From DATEDA01 sp963754305 (GTDB taxonomy: Bacteria; Pseudomonadota; Gammaproteobacteria; Burkholderiales; SG8-39): a stretch of DNA of 64,000 nucleotides. The notes under the pieces were generated by a model. It saw nothing but the letters and a program-made list of their open reading frames with translations, made no database searches and was not told the DNA's origin. The stretch lies in assembly GCA_963754305.1 (NCBI GenBank), contig CAVWFR010000032.1, forward strand, positions 186,001 to 250,000, in the 5' to 3' direction. Both the position numbers and the translations under genes were made by a program. Positions 15,400 through 23,934 of this stretch are shown here, piece after piece; position 1 is the stretch's first letter; every line of letters starts with the position of its first letter.

Positions 15400-17514
15400 A
15401 TGGCAAGGAAGACACCCATCGAGCGGTACCGCAACATCGGCATCAGTGCGCACATCGATGCCGGCAAGACCACGACCACCGAGCGCATCCTGTTCTACAC
15501 CGGGGTGTCGCACAAGATGGGCGAGGTGCACGACGGCGCTACCGTCATGGACTACATGGAGCAGGAGCGCGAACGGGGGATCACGATCACCTCGGCGGCA
15601 ACCACCTGCTTCTGGAAGGGCATGGAAGGCAATTTCCCCGAGCACCGCATCAACATCATCGACACGCCCGGCCACGTCGACTTCACGATCGAGGTCGAGC
15701 GGTCGATGCGCGTGCTCGACGGCGCCTGCATGGTTTACGACTCGGTCGGTGGCGTGCAGCCGCAATCCGAGACAGTCTGGCGGCAGGCGAACAAGTACGG
15801 CGTGCCGCGGCTTGCATTCGTAAACAAGATGGACCGCGTGGGCGCGAACTTCTTCCGCGTCTACGACCAGATGAAATCCCGCCTGAAGGGCAACCCGGTC
15901 GTGATCCAGGTGCCGATCGGCGCCGAGGAGAAGTTCGCGGGGATCGTCGACCTCGTGCGCATGAAGGCGATCTACTGGGACGACGCGACGCAGGGAACGA
16001 AGTTCGAAGTCAAAGACATCCCCGCCGAGCTGAAGGAGGTCTGCGACGAGTGGCGCGAGAAGATGGTCGAGGCGGCAGCCGAGGCCAACGAGGATCTCAT
16101 GACGAGATACCTCGAGGGCCACACGCTGTCCGTCGACGAGATCAAGAAGGGGCTGCGCGAGCGCACCATTAGGGGCGAGATCGTGCCGATGCTGTGCGGC
16201 TCGGCGTTCAAGAACAAGGGCGTGCAGGCGATGCTCGACGCCGTGATCGACTACCTGCCGTCGCCGGTCGACATCCCGCCGGTCAAAGGGATCAAGGAGA
16301 ACGGCCAGCCCGACGCCCGCAAGCCTGCCGACGACGAGCCGTTCAGCGCGCTCGCGTTCAAGATCCTGACCGATCCGTACGTCGGCCAGCTCACGTTCTT
16401 CCGCGTCTATTCCGGCGTCCTCAACTCCGGCGACACGGTCTATACCTCGCTCCGGGGGCGCAAGGAGCGCATCGGTCGCATCCTCCAGATGCACGCAAAC
16501 CAGCGCGAAGAGATCAAGGAAGTTCGCGCGGGAGACATCGCGGCCGCGGTCGGCCTGAAGGACGTCACCACCGGCGAGACGCTGTGCGACCCGGGCAAGA
16601 TGATCATCCTGGAACGCATGATATTCCCCGACCCGGTGATCCACGTCGCCGTCGAGCCGAAGACCAAGGCCGACCAGGAGCGGATGGGCGTCGCGCTCGG
16701 CCGGCTGGCACAGGAGGACCCCTCGTTTCGCGTGCGCACCGACGAGGAATCGGGCCAGACGATCATCTCGGGGATGGGCGAGCTGCACCTCGAGATCATC
16801 GTCGACCGCATGAAGCGCGAGTTCAACGTCGAGGCGAACGTCGGCGCGCCCCAGGTGGCATATCGCGAAACGATCAAGCGATCCTGCCCGGAGATCGAGG
16901 GCAAGTTCATCAAGCAGTCGGGCGGCCGCGGGCAGTACGGTCACGTCTGGCTCAAGCTCGACCCGAACGAGGCCGGCAAGGGCTTCGAGTTCGTCGACGC
17001 CATCAAGGGCGGCTCGGTTCCGCGCGAGTACATCCCGGCGGTGGAGAAGGGGCTGAAGGAGACGCTGCCGGCCGGCGTCCTAGCCGGGTTCCCGATCGTC
17101 GACGTGAAGGTGACGCTGTTCGACGGCTCGTATCACGAGGTCGACTCGAACGAGAACGCCTTTCGCATGGCGGCGTCGATCGCCTTCAAGGACGGCATGC
17201 GCCGCGCTAACCCGATCCTGCTCGAACCGATGATGGCGGTCGAAGTGGAAACGCACGAGGAGAAGATGGGCGACGTGATGGGCGACCTCTCGTCTCGGCG
17301 CGGCATCATTCAGGGCATGGAAGATCTGGCGGGCGGCAAGGTGATCCGCGCCGAGGTGCCGCTCGCGGAGATGTTCGGCTACTCGACGACGCTGCGCTCG
17401 CTGACGCAGGGACGCGCAACGTACACGATGGAATTCAAGCACTACACCGAGGCGCCGAAGCAGATCGCGGAGAGCATCATCAGCAAGCTCGCCGGCAAGG
17501 ACGACAAGAAGTAG
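15400..17514 (+). CDS. fusA: Elongation factor G
   Basis: EF-G, the GTPase that drives ribosomal translocation and, with RRF, recycling. The 704-residue protein starts MARKTPIERYRNIGIS. GTPase motifs are AHIDAGKTTTTERIL (G1), DTPGHVDF (G3) and NKMDR (G4). The domain IV-V part has SGGRGQYGHVW and ends in the normal lysine-rich tail. It lies 43 bases after rpsG, with a strong hairpin in that gap and no obvious ribosome site. Codon use is GGC/TTC-rich, like the neighbours but unlike tuf. Confidence 0.99.
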   Translation: MARKTPIERYRNIGISAHIDAGKTTTTERILFYTGVSHKMGEVHDGATVMDYMEQERERGITITSAATTCFWKGMEGNFPEHRINIIDTPGHVDFTIEVERSMRVLDGACMVYDSVGGVQPQSETVWRQANKYGVPRLAFVNKMDRVGANFFRVYDQMKSRLKGNPVVIQVPIGAEEKFAGIVDLVRMKAIYWDDATQGTKFEVKDIPAELKEVCDEWREKMVEAAAEANEDLMTRYLEGHTLSVDEIKKGLRERTIRGEIVPMLCGSAFKNKGVQAMLDAVIDYLPSPVDIPPVKGIKENGQPDARKPADDEPFSALAFKILTDPYVGQLTFFRVYSGVLNSGDTVYTSLRGRKERIGRILQMHANQREEIKEVRAGDIAAAVGLKDVTTGETLCDPGKMIILERMIFPDPVIHVAVEPKTKADQERMGVALGRLAQEDPSFRVRTDEESGQTIISGMGELHLEIIVDRMKREFNVEANVGAPQVAYRETIKRSCPEIEGKFIKQSGGRGQYGHVWLKLDPNEAGKGFEFVDAIKGGSVPREYIPAVEKGLKETLPAGVLAGFPIVDVKVTLFDGSYHEVDSNENAFRMAASIAFKDGMRRANPILLEPMMAVEVETHEEKMGDVMGDLSSRRGIIQGMEDLAGGKVIRAEVPLAEMFGYSTTLRSLTQGRATYTMEFKHYTEAPKQIAESIISKLAGKDDKK

Positions 17515-17552
17515 CCCCGCCAGGACCGATACATTGGTAGGAGAGCCGACAC

Positions 17553-18743
17553 ATGGCGAAGAGCAAGTTTGAGCGTAACAAGCCGCACGTGAACGTGGGG
17601 ACGATTGGTCACGTGGATCACGGGAAGACGACGCTGACGGCGGCGATGACGCACATTTTGTCGAAGAAGTTTGGGGGCGAGGCGAAGAACTACGATCAGA
17701 TCGACAACGCGCCGGAGGAGAAGGCGCGCGGGATCACGATCAACACGGCGCACGTGGAGTATCAGACGGCGAATCGGCACTACGCGCATGTCGACTGCCC
17801 GGGGCATGCCGACTACATCAAGAACATGATCACCGGGGCGGCGCAGATGGACGGGGCGATTCTGGTGGTTTCGGCGGCCGATGGGCCGATGCCGCAGACG
17901 CGCGAGCACATTCTGCTTGCGCGCCAGGTGGGGGTGCCGTTCATCGTGGTGTACATGAACAAGGCCGACATGGTCGATGACAAGGAGCTCTTGGACCTGG
18001 TGGAGATGGAGGTGAGGGAGCTGTTGTCGAAGTACGAGTTTCCCGGTGACAAGACCCCGATCGTGATCGGCTCGGCGCTGAAGGCGCTGGAGGGGGACAA
18101 GTCGGACATGGGGGAGGGGTCGATCTTCAAGCTCGCTGATGCGCTGGACAGCTACATCCCGCTGCCCAAGCGGGCGCTGGACCAGCCGTTTCTGATGCCG
18201 GTGGAGGATGTGTTCTCGATCTCGGGTCGGGGGACGGTGGTCACGGGGCGGGTGGAGCGGGGGATCATCAAGGTCTCCGAGGAGATCGAGATTGTGGGGC
18301 TGAAGCCGACGCTGAAGACGGTGTGCACGGGGGTGGAGATGTTTCGCAAGCTCCTCGATGAGGGGCAGGCGGGGGACAACATCGGGGTGCTGCTGCGGGG
18401 GACCAAGCGCGAGGAGGTGGAGCGTGGGCAGGTGCTGGCGAAGCCGGCCTCGATCACCCCGCACACGAAGTTTCAGGCCGAGGTGTACGTGCTGTCGAAG
18501 GAGGAGGGGGGTCGGCACACGCCGTTTTTCAACGGTTATCGGCCGCAGTTTTACTTCCGTACGACCGATGTGACGGGTTCGGCGGAGTTGCCGGCGGGGA
18601 CGGAGATGGTGATGCCTGGGGACAACGTGTCGATCACGGTGAGCCTGATCGCCCCGATTGCGATGGAGGAGGGGTTGCGCTTCGCCATCCGCGAGGGCGG
18701 GCGTACCGTCGGTGCCGGCGTCGTGACGAAAGTGATCGAATAA
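17553..18743 (+). CDS. tuf: Elongation factor Tu
   Basis: EF-Tu, 396 residues, delivers aminoacyl-tRNA to the ribosome. It has GHVDHGKTTLT (G1), DCPGHADYIKNM (G3), NKAD (G4), the switch-I RGITINTAHVEY and a complete domain II-III. The ribosome site is TAGGAGAG. Base use is unlike both neighbours: glycine is mostly GGG, with many GTG, TTT and ATT codons, while fusA and rpsJ use GGC and TTC. The normal pattern returns abruptly in the last 25 codons or so (from about 18670). This suggests gene conversion with a second tuf copy, or replacement by transfer. Function should be unaffected. Confidence 0.98.
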   Translation: MAKSKFERNKPHVNVGTIGHVDHGKTTLTAAMTHILSKKFGGEAKNYDQIDNAPEEKARGITINTAHVEYQTANRHYAHVDCPGHADYIKNMITGAAQMDGAILVVSAADGPMPQTREHILLARQVGVPFIVVYMNKADMVDDKELLDLVEMEVRELLSKYEFPGDKTPIVIGSALKALEGDKSDMGEGSIFKLADALDSYIPLPKRALDQPFLMPVEDVFSISGRGTVVTGRVERGIIKVSEEIEIVGLKPTLKTVCTGVEMFRKLLDEGQAGDNIGVLLRGTKREEVERGQVLAKPASITPHTKFQAEVYVLSKEEGGRHTPFFNGYRPQFYFRTTDVTGSAELPAGTEMVMPGDNVSITVSLIAPIAMEEGLRFAIREGGRTVGAGVVTKVIE

Positions 18744-18814
18744 GCCGGCGCGAGAGGGCACGGTCCCTTTGCGTCCGTCCGAGATGAAACACTGCTAAAG
18801 AGCGCTGAACGAAC

Positions 18815-19129
18815 ATGGCCGTACAAAGTCAAAAAATCCGGATCCGCCTGAAGGCGTACGACTACAAGCTGATCGACCAGTCGGCGCTCGAGATCGTGGA
18901 TACGGCGAAGCGCACCGGCGCGGTGGTCAAGGGGCCGGTGCCGCTGCCGACGCGCATCCAGCGCTTCGACGTGCTGCGCTCGCCGCACGCGAACAAGACC
19001 TCGCGCGATCAGCTCGAGATCCGCACGCACCAGCGGCTGATGGACATCATCGATCCCACCGACAAGACGGTGGATGCGCTGATGAAGCTCGATCTGCCGG
19101 CGGGCGTGGACGTGGAAATACGACTGTAG
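18815..19129 (+). CDS. rpsJ: 30S ribosomal protein S10
   Basis: S10 (NusE), 104 residues, a 30S head protein that also binds NusB and NusG in transcription antitermination. It carries IRIRLKAYDYKLIDQSA, the GPVPLPTRIQRFDVLRSPH loop and the IDPTDKTVDALMKLDLPAGVDVEI end. First gene of the S10 operon, 71 bases after tuf, with no terminator seen between, so read-through from the str operon is likely. Confidence 0.99.
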   Translation: MAVQSQKIRIRLKAYDYKLIDQSALEIVDTAKRTGAVVKGPVPLPTRIQRFDVLRSPHANKTSRDQLEIRTHQRLMDIIDPTDKTVDALMKLDLPAGVDVEIRL

Positions 19130-19151
19130 GACTGTAGCCAGGAGTCAGCCG

Positions 19152-19174
19152 GGGCGGCGTTAACACCGCCGCCC
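19152..19174 (+). promoter_or_regulatory. Hairpin in the rpsJ-rplC gap
   Basis: GGGCGGCG (19152-19159) pairs with CGCCGCCC (19167-19174) over a seven-base loop TTAACAC. It sits in the unusually long 117-base rpsJ-rplC gap. No T-run follows. It could be a processing or feedback site, or simply mark a separating element. The function is unknown. Confidence 0.5.
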
Positions 19175-19246
19175 AGTACATGCACCGCTCGGCCAATTGC
19201 AGCCGGCCCCCGTCGGAAAAGCGGGGCAACAAGGAAAGGTAGCGTC

Positions 19247-19900
19247 ATGAGTCTAGGACTCGTCGGCCGCAAGGTCGGCATGAGCCGCGTGTTCACCGAG
19301 GATGGCGATAGCCTTCCGGTGACGGTGCTGGACGTCGCCGACAACCGCGTGACCCAGGTCAAGAAGCCGGATACCGACGGCTACGCCGCCGTGCAGGTCA
19401 CCTACGGCAAGCGGCGCGCCTCGCGCGTCGGCAAGCCGATGGCGGGCCATTTTGCCAAGGCGGGCGTAGAGGGCGGGACCATTCTGAAGGAATTCCGCAT
19501 CACGGAGGCCGAGGCCGGGACCTTCCAGCCCGGCGCCAAGGTCGGAGTGGACATCTTCCAGGTGGGCCAGATGGTCGACGTGTCGGGGACGTCGATCGGC
19601 AAGGGCTTCGCGGGCGCGATCAAGCGCCATCACTTCTCTTCGAACCGCGCGAGCCACGGCAACTCCGCCTCGCACAACACCCCGGGCTCGACCGGACAGA
19701 ACCAGAGCCCGGGGCGAGTATTCCCGGGCAAACGCATGGCGGGGCATCTCGGCTCGAAGCAGCGCACCGTACAGAACCTGAAGATCGTTCGTATCGACGC
19801 TGAGCGTCAGCTCGTCCTCGTCCTCGGCGCGGTGCCGGGGCACGAAGGCGGTCACATCGTCGTGAAGCCGGCTTCCAAGGCGCCGCCGGCGAAGAAATAG
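19247..19900 (+). CDS. rplC: 50S ribosomal protein L3
   Basis: L3, 217 residues, binds 23S rRNA near the peptidyl-transferase centre. It shows GLVGRKVGMSRVFTEDG at the N-terminus and the central SHGNSASHNTPGSTGQNQSPG loop, with the Gln that PrmB methylates in many bacteria. KRMAGHLGSKQRTVQNLKIV follows. A good ribosome site (AAGGAAAGG) precedes the ATG. The next gene, rplD, begins eight bases after its stop. Confidence 0.99.
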   Translation: MSLGLVGRKVGMSRVFTEDGDSLPVTVLDVADNRVTQVKKPDTDGYAAVQVTYGKRRASRVGKPMAGHFAKAGVEGGTILKEFRITEAEAGTFQPGAKVGVDIFQVGQMVDVSGTSIGKGFAGAIKRHHFSSNRASHGNSASHNTPGSTGQNQSPGRVFPGKRMAGHLGSKQRTVQNLKIVRIDAERQLVLVLGAVPGHEGGHIVVKPASKAPPAKK

Positions 19901-19908
19901 AGGGCGCG

Positions 19909-20529
19909 ATGGAACTCAAGCTGATCAGCGATCAAGGCCAGGACGGGGCGACCGTCTCCGCGTCGGACGCGGCGTTCGGGCGCGACTTCAACGAGTCGCT
20001 CGTGCACCAGCTCGTCGTCGCTTACCAGGCGAACGCCCGGCTCGGCACGCGCGCGCAGAAGGCGCGCGGCGACCTCACCCGCTCGCATCGCAAGCCGTGG
20101 CGGCAGAAGGGCACCGGGCGCGCCCGCGCCGGCTCCGCTTCCAGCCCGCTGTGGCGCGGTGGCGGCAGGATCTTCCCCAACTCTCCCGACGAGAACTTCA
20201 GCCAGAAGGTCAATCGGAAGATGTACCGCGCCGGGATGGCGGCCATCCTGTCGCAGCTCGCGCGCGATGGCCGGCTGTCGGTGGTCGAGGACTTCAAGGT
20301 CGACCAGCCCAAGACCAAGCTGCTCGCGCAGAAGGTGAAGGCGATGGGGCTCGACGAGGTCCTTCTCATCACCGACGCCGCCGACGAAAACCTGCTGCTC
20401 TCGTCGCGCAATCTGCCGTACGTGCAGGTGCTCGATGTGCAACACGCCGACCCCGTCTCGCTGGTGAGCTCGAAGAACGTGCTGGTGACGCGCAAGGCGG
20501 TGGCGAAGCTCGAGGAGCTGTACTCATGA
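19909..20529 (+). CDS. rplD: 50S ribosomal protein L4
   Basis: L4, 206 residues, lines the peptide exit tunnel and in gammaproteobacteria represses the S10 operon. The tunnel loop RSHRKPWRQKGTGRARAGS is intact, as is SSPLWRGGGRIFP. It ends in KAVAKLEELYS, and its TGA overlaps the rplW ATG (ATGA), giving translational coupling. No macrolide-resistance type insertion is seen in the loop. Confidence 0.99.
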   Translation: MELKLISDQGQDGATVSASDAAFGRDFNESLVHQLVVAYQANARLGTRAQKARGDLTRSHRKPWRQKGTGRARAGSASSPLWRGGGRIFPNSPDENFSQKVNRKMYRAGMAAILSQLARDGRLSVVEDFKVDQPKTKLLAQKVKAMGLDEVLLITDAADENLLLSSRNLPYVQVLDVQHADPVSLVSSKNVLVTRKAVAKLEELYS

Positions 20530-20846
20530 CCGCGTTTACCCCGGAGCGCTTGCTGACGGTGCTCCTCGCGCCGGTCGTGTCGGAGAAGAGCACGTTCGTC
20601 GGCGAGCGCGCGAACCAGTACGTGTTCCGCGTCGCACCGGACGCGACGAAGCCCGAAATCAAGGCCGCGGTCGAGCTGCTCTTCAGCACCAAGGAGACCA
20701 AGGTGCAAGTGACCGGCGTGCGGGTCGCGAACGTGAAGGGCAAACACAAGCGCACCGGGCGCATCGCCGGGCGCCGGCGCAACTGGAAGAAGGCGTATGT
20801 GAGCCTCGCGCCGGGCCAGGACATCAGCTTCCAGGCGACGGAGTAA
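20526..20846 (+). CDS. rplW: 50S ribosomal protein L23
   Basis: L23, 106 residues, sits at the tunnel exit and docks trigger factor and SRP. The start is the ATG overlapping the rplD stop, giving MTAFTPERLLTVLLAPVVSEKS, which aligns with the usual L23 N-terminus. A longer in-frame reading exists but is only a shadow of rplD. The extended loop KGKHKRTGRIAGRRRNWKKAYV is present. Confidence 0.98.
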   Translation: MTAFTPERLLTVLLAPVVSEKSTFVGERANQYVFRVAPDATKPEIKAAVELLFSTKETKVQVTGVRVANVKGKHKRTGRIAGRRRNWKKAYVSLAPGQDISFQATE

Positions 20847-20849
20847 GCC

Positions 20850-21677
20850 ATGCCTCTAGTCAAAGTCAAACCCACCTCCGCCGGCCGCCGGGGCTACGTC
20901 AAGGTCGTAACGCCCGAGCTGCACAAGGGGCGGCCGCACGATGCCCTGCTCGATACGAAGACGCGCAAGGCGGGCCGCAACAACTACGGCCACATCACCA
21001 CCCGCCACCACGGCGGCGGACACAAGCGCCAGTACCGCATCGTCGATTTTCGCCGGGACAAGGACGGCATTCCAGCCAAGGTCGAGCGGCTCGAGTACGA
21101 CCCGAACCGCAGCGCGCATCTTGCCCTCCTCTGCTACGCCGACGGCGAGCGCCGGTACATCATCGCGCCCAAGGGGGTGAACGTCGGCACCCAGCTCGCG
21201 AGCGGCTCGGAAGCCCAGATCAAGCCGGGCAACACGCTGCCGCTGCGGAACATCCCGATCGGCACGACGATCCACTGCATCGAGCTGCAGCCGGGCAAGG
21301 GCGCGCAGCTCGCCCGCTCGGCAGGCACCTCGACGCAGCTCCTCGCGCGTGAAGGCAGCTACGCGCAGGTGCGACTGCGCTCCGGCGAGATCCGCAAGGT
21401 GCATGTCGACTGCCGCGCGACGATCGGCGAGGTCGGCAACGAGGAGCATTCGCTCGAGAAGACCGGCAAGGCGGGCCGCGTGCGGTGGAAGGGAATCAAG
21501 CCGACCGTGCGGGGCGTGGCGATGAACCCGGTCGATCACCCGCACGGCGGCGGCGAGGGCCGCACCGGCACCAAGCGCGACCCTGTGTCGCCGTGGGGCA
21601 CGCTCACCAAGGGCCACCGCACCCGGACCAACAAGCGCACGCGCGGCATGATCGTCGCGAGTCGGCACAAGAGGTAG
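20850..21677 (+). CDS. rplB: 50S ribosomal protein L2
   Basis: L2, 275 residues, needed for subunit association and peptidyl transfer. It starts MPLVKVKPTSAGRRGYVKV. The conserved GRNNYGHITTRHHGGGHKR and the C-terminal MNPVDHPHGGGEGRT with the functionally important His are present. It ends in RGMIVASRHKR. It begins three bases after the rplW stop. Confidence 0.99.
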   Translation: MPLVKVKPTSAGRRGYVKVVTPELHKGRPHDALLDTKTRKAGRNNYGHITTRHHGGGHKRQYRIVDFRRDKDGIPAKVERLEYDPNRSAHLALLCYADGERRYIIAPKGVNVGTQLASGSEAQIKPGNTLPLRNIPIGTTIHCIELQPGKGAQLARSAGTSTQLLAREGSYAQVRLRSGEIRKVHVDCRATIGEVGNEEHSLEKTGKAGRVRWKGIKPTVRGVAMNPVDHPHGGGEGRTGTKRDPVSPWGTLTKGHRTRTNKRTRGMIVASRHKR

Positions 21678-21683
21678 AGCACC

Positions 21684-21995
21684 ATGGCGCGTTCAATCAA
21701 GAAGGGCCCGTTCGTCGATCATCATCTGATGAAGAAGGTCGACGCTGCCCGGTCCGGCGGCGACAAGCGGCCGATCAAGACCTGGTCGCGGCGCTCGACG
21801 ATCGTGCCGGACTTCGTCGGCTTCACGATCGCGGTGCACAACGGCAAGCAGCACATCCCGGTGTACGTCACCGAGAACATGGTCGGCCACAAGCTCGGTG
21901 AATTTGCCCTGACGCGGACGTTCAAGGCGCACTCCGCCGATCGCAAGTCGGCGGCGCCGGCCGGGGCGGCGCCGGCCGGGGCGGCGAAGAAATAG
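21684..21995 (+). CDS. rpsS: 30S ribosomal protein S19
   Basis: S19, 103 residues, a 30S head protein touching the A site. The core MARSIKKGPFVDHHLMKKV through GEFALTRTFKAHSADRK is standard. The C-terminus is lengthened by an Ala-Pro-Gly tail encoded by a 15-base unit repeated twice (21951-21980), giving SAAPAGAAPAGAAKK. Typical S19 proteins are about 91-93 residues. The tail probably projects from the surface and is unlikely to disturb function. Confidence 0.98.
   Translation: MARSIKKGPFVDHHLMKKVDAARSGGDKRPIKTWSRRSTIVPDFVGFTIAVHNGKQHIPVYVTENMVGHKLGEFALTRTFKAHSADRKSAAPAGAAPAGAAKK
21951..21986 (+). repeat. 15-bp tandem repeat in the 3' end of rpsS
   Basis: The 15-base unit GCGGCGCCGGCCGGG occurs twice in direct succession (21951-21965, 21966-21980) and starts a third time (GCGGCG). 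Being a multiple of three, it lengthens S19 without a frameshift. Such units can expand or contract by slippage. Confidence 0.85.
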
Positions 21996-22006
21996 GGATG
22001 GACGCG

Positions 22007-22375
22007 ATGGAAACGCGAGCGAAGCTGTACGGTGTCCGCCTCTCGGCGCAGAAGGGCCGGCTGGTGGCCGACATGATCCGCGGACTGACGGTGGAGCGGG
22101 CGCTCAACGTTCTGAGCTTCACACCGAAGAAGGGCGCTCGCATCATCAAGAAGGTGCTCGAGTCGGCGATCGCCAACGCCGAGCACAACGACGGCGCGGA
22201 CATCGACGAGCTCCAGGTCACCAGCGTAATGGTCGAGCGCGGCACCGTCATGAAGCGCTTCCAGGCGCGCGCGAAGGGCCGCGGGTTCCGGATCACCAAG
22301 CCCACCTGCCACATTTTCCTGACGGTCGGCGACGCGCCCGCGAAGCAGCGCGCCGCCGCCCGGGCCAAGAGCTGA
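22007..22375 (+). CDS. rplV: 50S ribosomal protein L22
   Basis: L22, about 122 residues, whose beta-hairpin lines the exit tunnel. I choose the ATG at 22007 (METRAKLYGVRLSAQKGRLVADMIRG), which matches the usual N-terminus. An ATG three codons upstream (21998) is two bases after the rpsS stop and could also be used. The hairpin segment VERGTVMKRFQARAKGRGFRI is intact, followed by the conserved TCHIFLTV. Macrolide-resistance deletions are not seen. Confidence 0.96.
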   Translation: METRAKLYGVRLSAQKGRLVADMIRGLTVERALNVLSFTPKKGARIIKKVLESAIANAEHNDGADIDELQVTSVMVERGTVMKRFQARAKGRGFRITKPTCHIFLTVGDAPAKQRAAARAKS

Positions 22376-22387
22376 GGAGCGAGTTTC

Positions 22388-23326
22388 ATGGGACAGAAAA
22401 TCAACCCGATCGGCTTTCGTCTCGGCATCAGCCGCGACTGGAACTCGCGCTGGTTCGCGAAGGGCCGGGGGTTCTCGACGATGCTGAACGAGGACCTCAA
22501 GGTTCGTGATCACCTGAAGCGCAAGCTCGCGCACGCCTCGGTGAGCAAGGTGATCATCGAGCGGCCGGCGAAGGATGCGCGTATCACGATCTACAGCGCG
22601 CGGCCCGGAGTGGTGATCGGCAAGAAGGGCGAGGACATCGAGCTCCTGAAAGCGGAGCTGCGGAAGCTGCTCGGAGTGCAGATGGTTCACGTCAACATCG
22701 AGGAGATCCGCAAGCCCGAGATCGACGCGCAGCTCATCGCCGACTCGATCGCGCAGCAGCTCGAGAAGCGGATCATGTTCCGCCGGGCGATGAAGCGCGC
22801 GATGCAGAACGCCATGCGGCTCGGCGCGCAGGGCATCAAGATCATGAGCGCGGGGCGGCTCAACGGCATCGAGATCGCGCGCACAGAGTGGTATCGGGAA
22901 GGGCGCGTCCCGCTCCATACCCTGCGTGCGGATATCGACTACGGCTTCGGCGAGGCCAAGACCACTTATGGGGTGATCGGCATCAAGGTCTGGGTGTACA
23001 AGGGCGAGGTGTTGGGCAAGCACGAGCAGCCCGCGGCGGCACCCGCCACGCCCGAAGACGAGGCGCGCGACGCGCGGAGAGTGCGCCGCGCACCGCCGCG
23101 CCCAGGCGCTCCTCGGAGCGACAGCCCACCGCCACCCGACGCAAAGCCGCGCCTCTCGGCGCGGGGTCGCCCGCGCAAGCCCGAGGCCGACGCGAAAGCC
23201 GGCGAGGGGGTGAAGGTCGAGGCGGAGCCGGCAGCGGAACCGCCCAAGGCCGAGCCCAAGCGGCCGCCGGTCAAGCGCGTCGTGAAGAAGACGACTGGAG
23301 GCCCGAGCGATGCTTCAACCGGCTAG
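22388..23326 (+). CDS. rpsC: 30S ribosomal protein S3 with long C-terminal tail
   Basis: S3, 312 residues, forms part of the mRNA entry channel and has helicase activity. The KH domain includes VVIGKKGEDIELLK, and the C-terminal core ends near GVIGIKVWVYKGEVL at about residue 213. The remaining 100 residues are a low-complexity Ala/Pro/Lys/Arg/Glu tail, far longer than the 20 or so residues beyond the core in E. coli (233 in total). The last 17 bases overlap the rplP start. Base composition continues smoothly, so the tail is probably real and not a frameshift. Confidence 0.98.
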   Translation: MGQKINPIGFRLGISRDWNSRWFAKGRGFSTMLNEDLKVRDHLKRKLAHASVSKVIIERPAKDARITIYSARPGVVIGKKGEDIELLKAELRKLLGVQMVHVNIEEIRKPEIDAQLIADSIAQQLEKRIMFRRAMKRAMQNAMRLGAQGIKIMSAGRLNGIEIARTEWYREGRVPLHTLRADIDYGFGEAKTTYGVIGIKVWVYKGEVLGKHEQPAAAPATPEDEARDARRVRRAPPRPGAPRSDSPPPPDAKPRLSARGRPRKPEADAKAGEGVKVEAEPAAEPPKAEPKRPPVKRVVKKTTGGPSDASTG

Positions 23327-23723
23327 AACCAAGTACCGCAAGCAGCAGAAGGGCCGCAACCGCGGCGTCGCGACGCGCGGGACCAAGGTGGCCTTCGGCG
23401 AGTACGGGCTGAAAGCGACGACGCGCGGACGCCTCACGGCACGCCAGATCGAGGCGGCGCGGCGCGCGATGACGCGACACGTGAAGCGCGGCGGGCGGAT
23501 CTGGATCCGGATTTTCCCCGACAAACCGGTCAGCCAGAAGCCGGCCGAGGTGCGGATGGGTAACGGCAAGGGCAACCCGGAGTACTTCGTAGCGGAGATC
23601 CGCCCGGGCAAGGTGCTCTACGAGATGGACGGCGTGGACGAGGCGCTTGCGCGCGAGGCGTTCGCGCTCGCGGCGGCGAAACTGCCGCTCAGGACGACGT
23701 TCGTCCAGCGCCAGCTGGGGTAA
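23310..23723 (+). CDS. rplP: 50S ribosomal protein L16
   Basis: L16, 137 residues, near the A site and needed for tRNA accommodation. It starts with the canonical MLQPARTKYRKQQKGRNRG. That start lies inside rpsC, in another frame, 17 bases before the rpsC stop. The GSGAR-type core PEYFVAEIRPGKVLYEMDGV and the end LPLRTTFVQRQ are present. Conserved start and overlap together show tight coupling with S3. Confidence 0.99.
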   Translation: MLQPARTKYRKQQKGRNRGVATRGTKVAFGEYGLKATTRGRLTARQIEAARRAMTRHVKRGGRIWIRIFPDKPVSQKPAEVRMGNGKGNPEYFVAEIRPGKVLYEMDGVDEALAREAFALAAAKLPLRTTFVQRQLG

Positions 23724-23739
23724 CGAACTGGGGTGACGC

Positions 23740-23934
23740 ATGAAGACGAGTGAACTTCGCGGCAAGGACGCACCGGCGCTTACGAAGGAGCTGCAGGACC
23801 TGCTCAAGGCGCAGTTCTCGCTCCGGATGCAGAAGGCGACGCAGCAGCTGACCAACACCAGCCAGATCAGGAAGGTTCGCCGCGACATCGCGCGCGTGCG
23901 CACCGTGATGGGCGAGAAGGCGAGGGTTAAATGA
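23740..23934 (+). CDS. rpmC: 50S ribosomal protein L29
   Basis: L29, 64 residues, a two-helix protein next to L23 at the tunnel exit. It has MKTSELRGKDAPALTKELQDLL and QFSLRMQKATQQLTNTSQIRKVRRDIAR, both diagnostic. It starts 16 bases after rplP and its TGA overlaps the rpsQ ATG (ATGA). Confidence 0.98.
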   Translation: MKTSELRGKDAPALTKELQDLLKAQFSLRMQKATQQLTNTSQIRKVRRDIARVRTVMGEKARVK

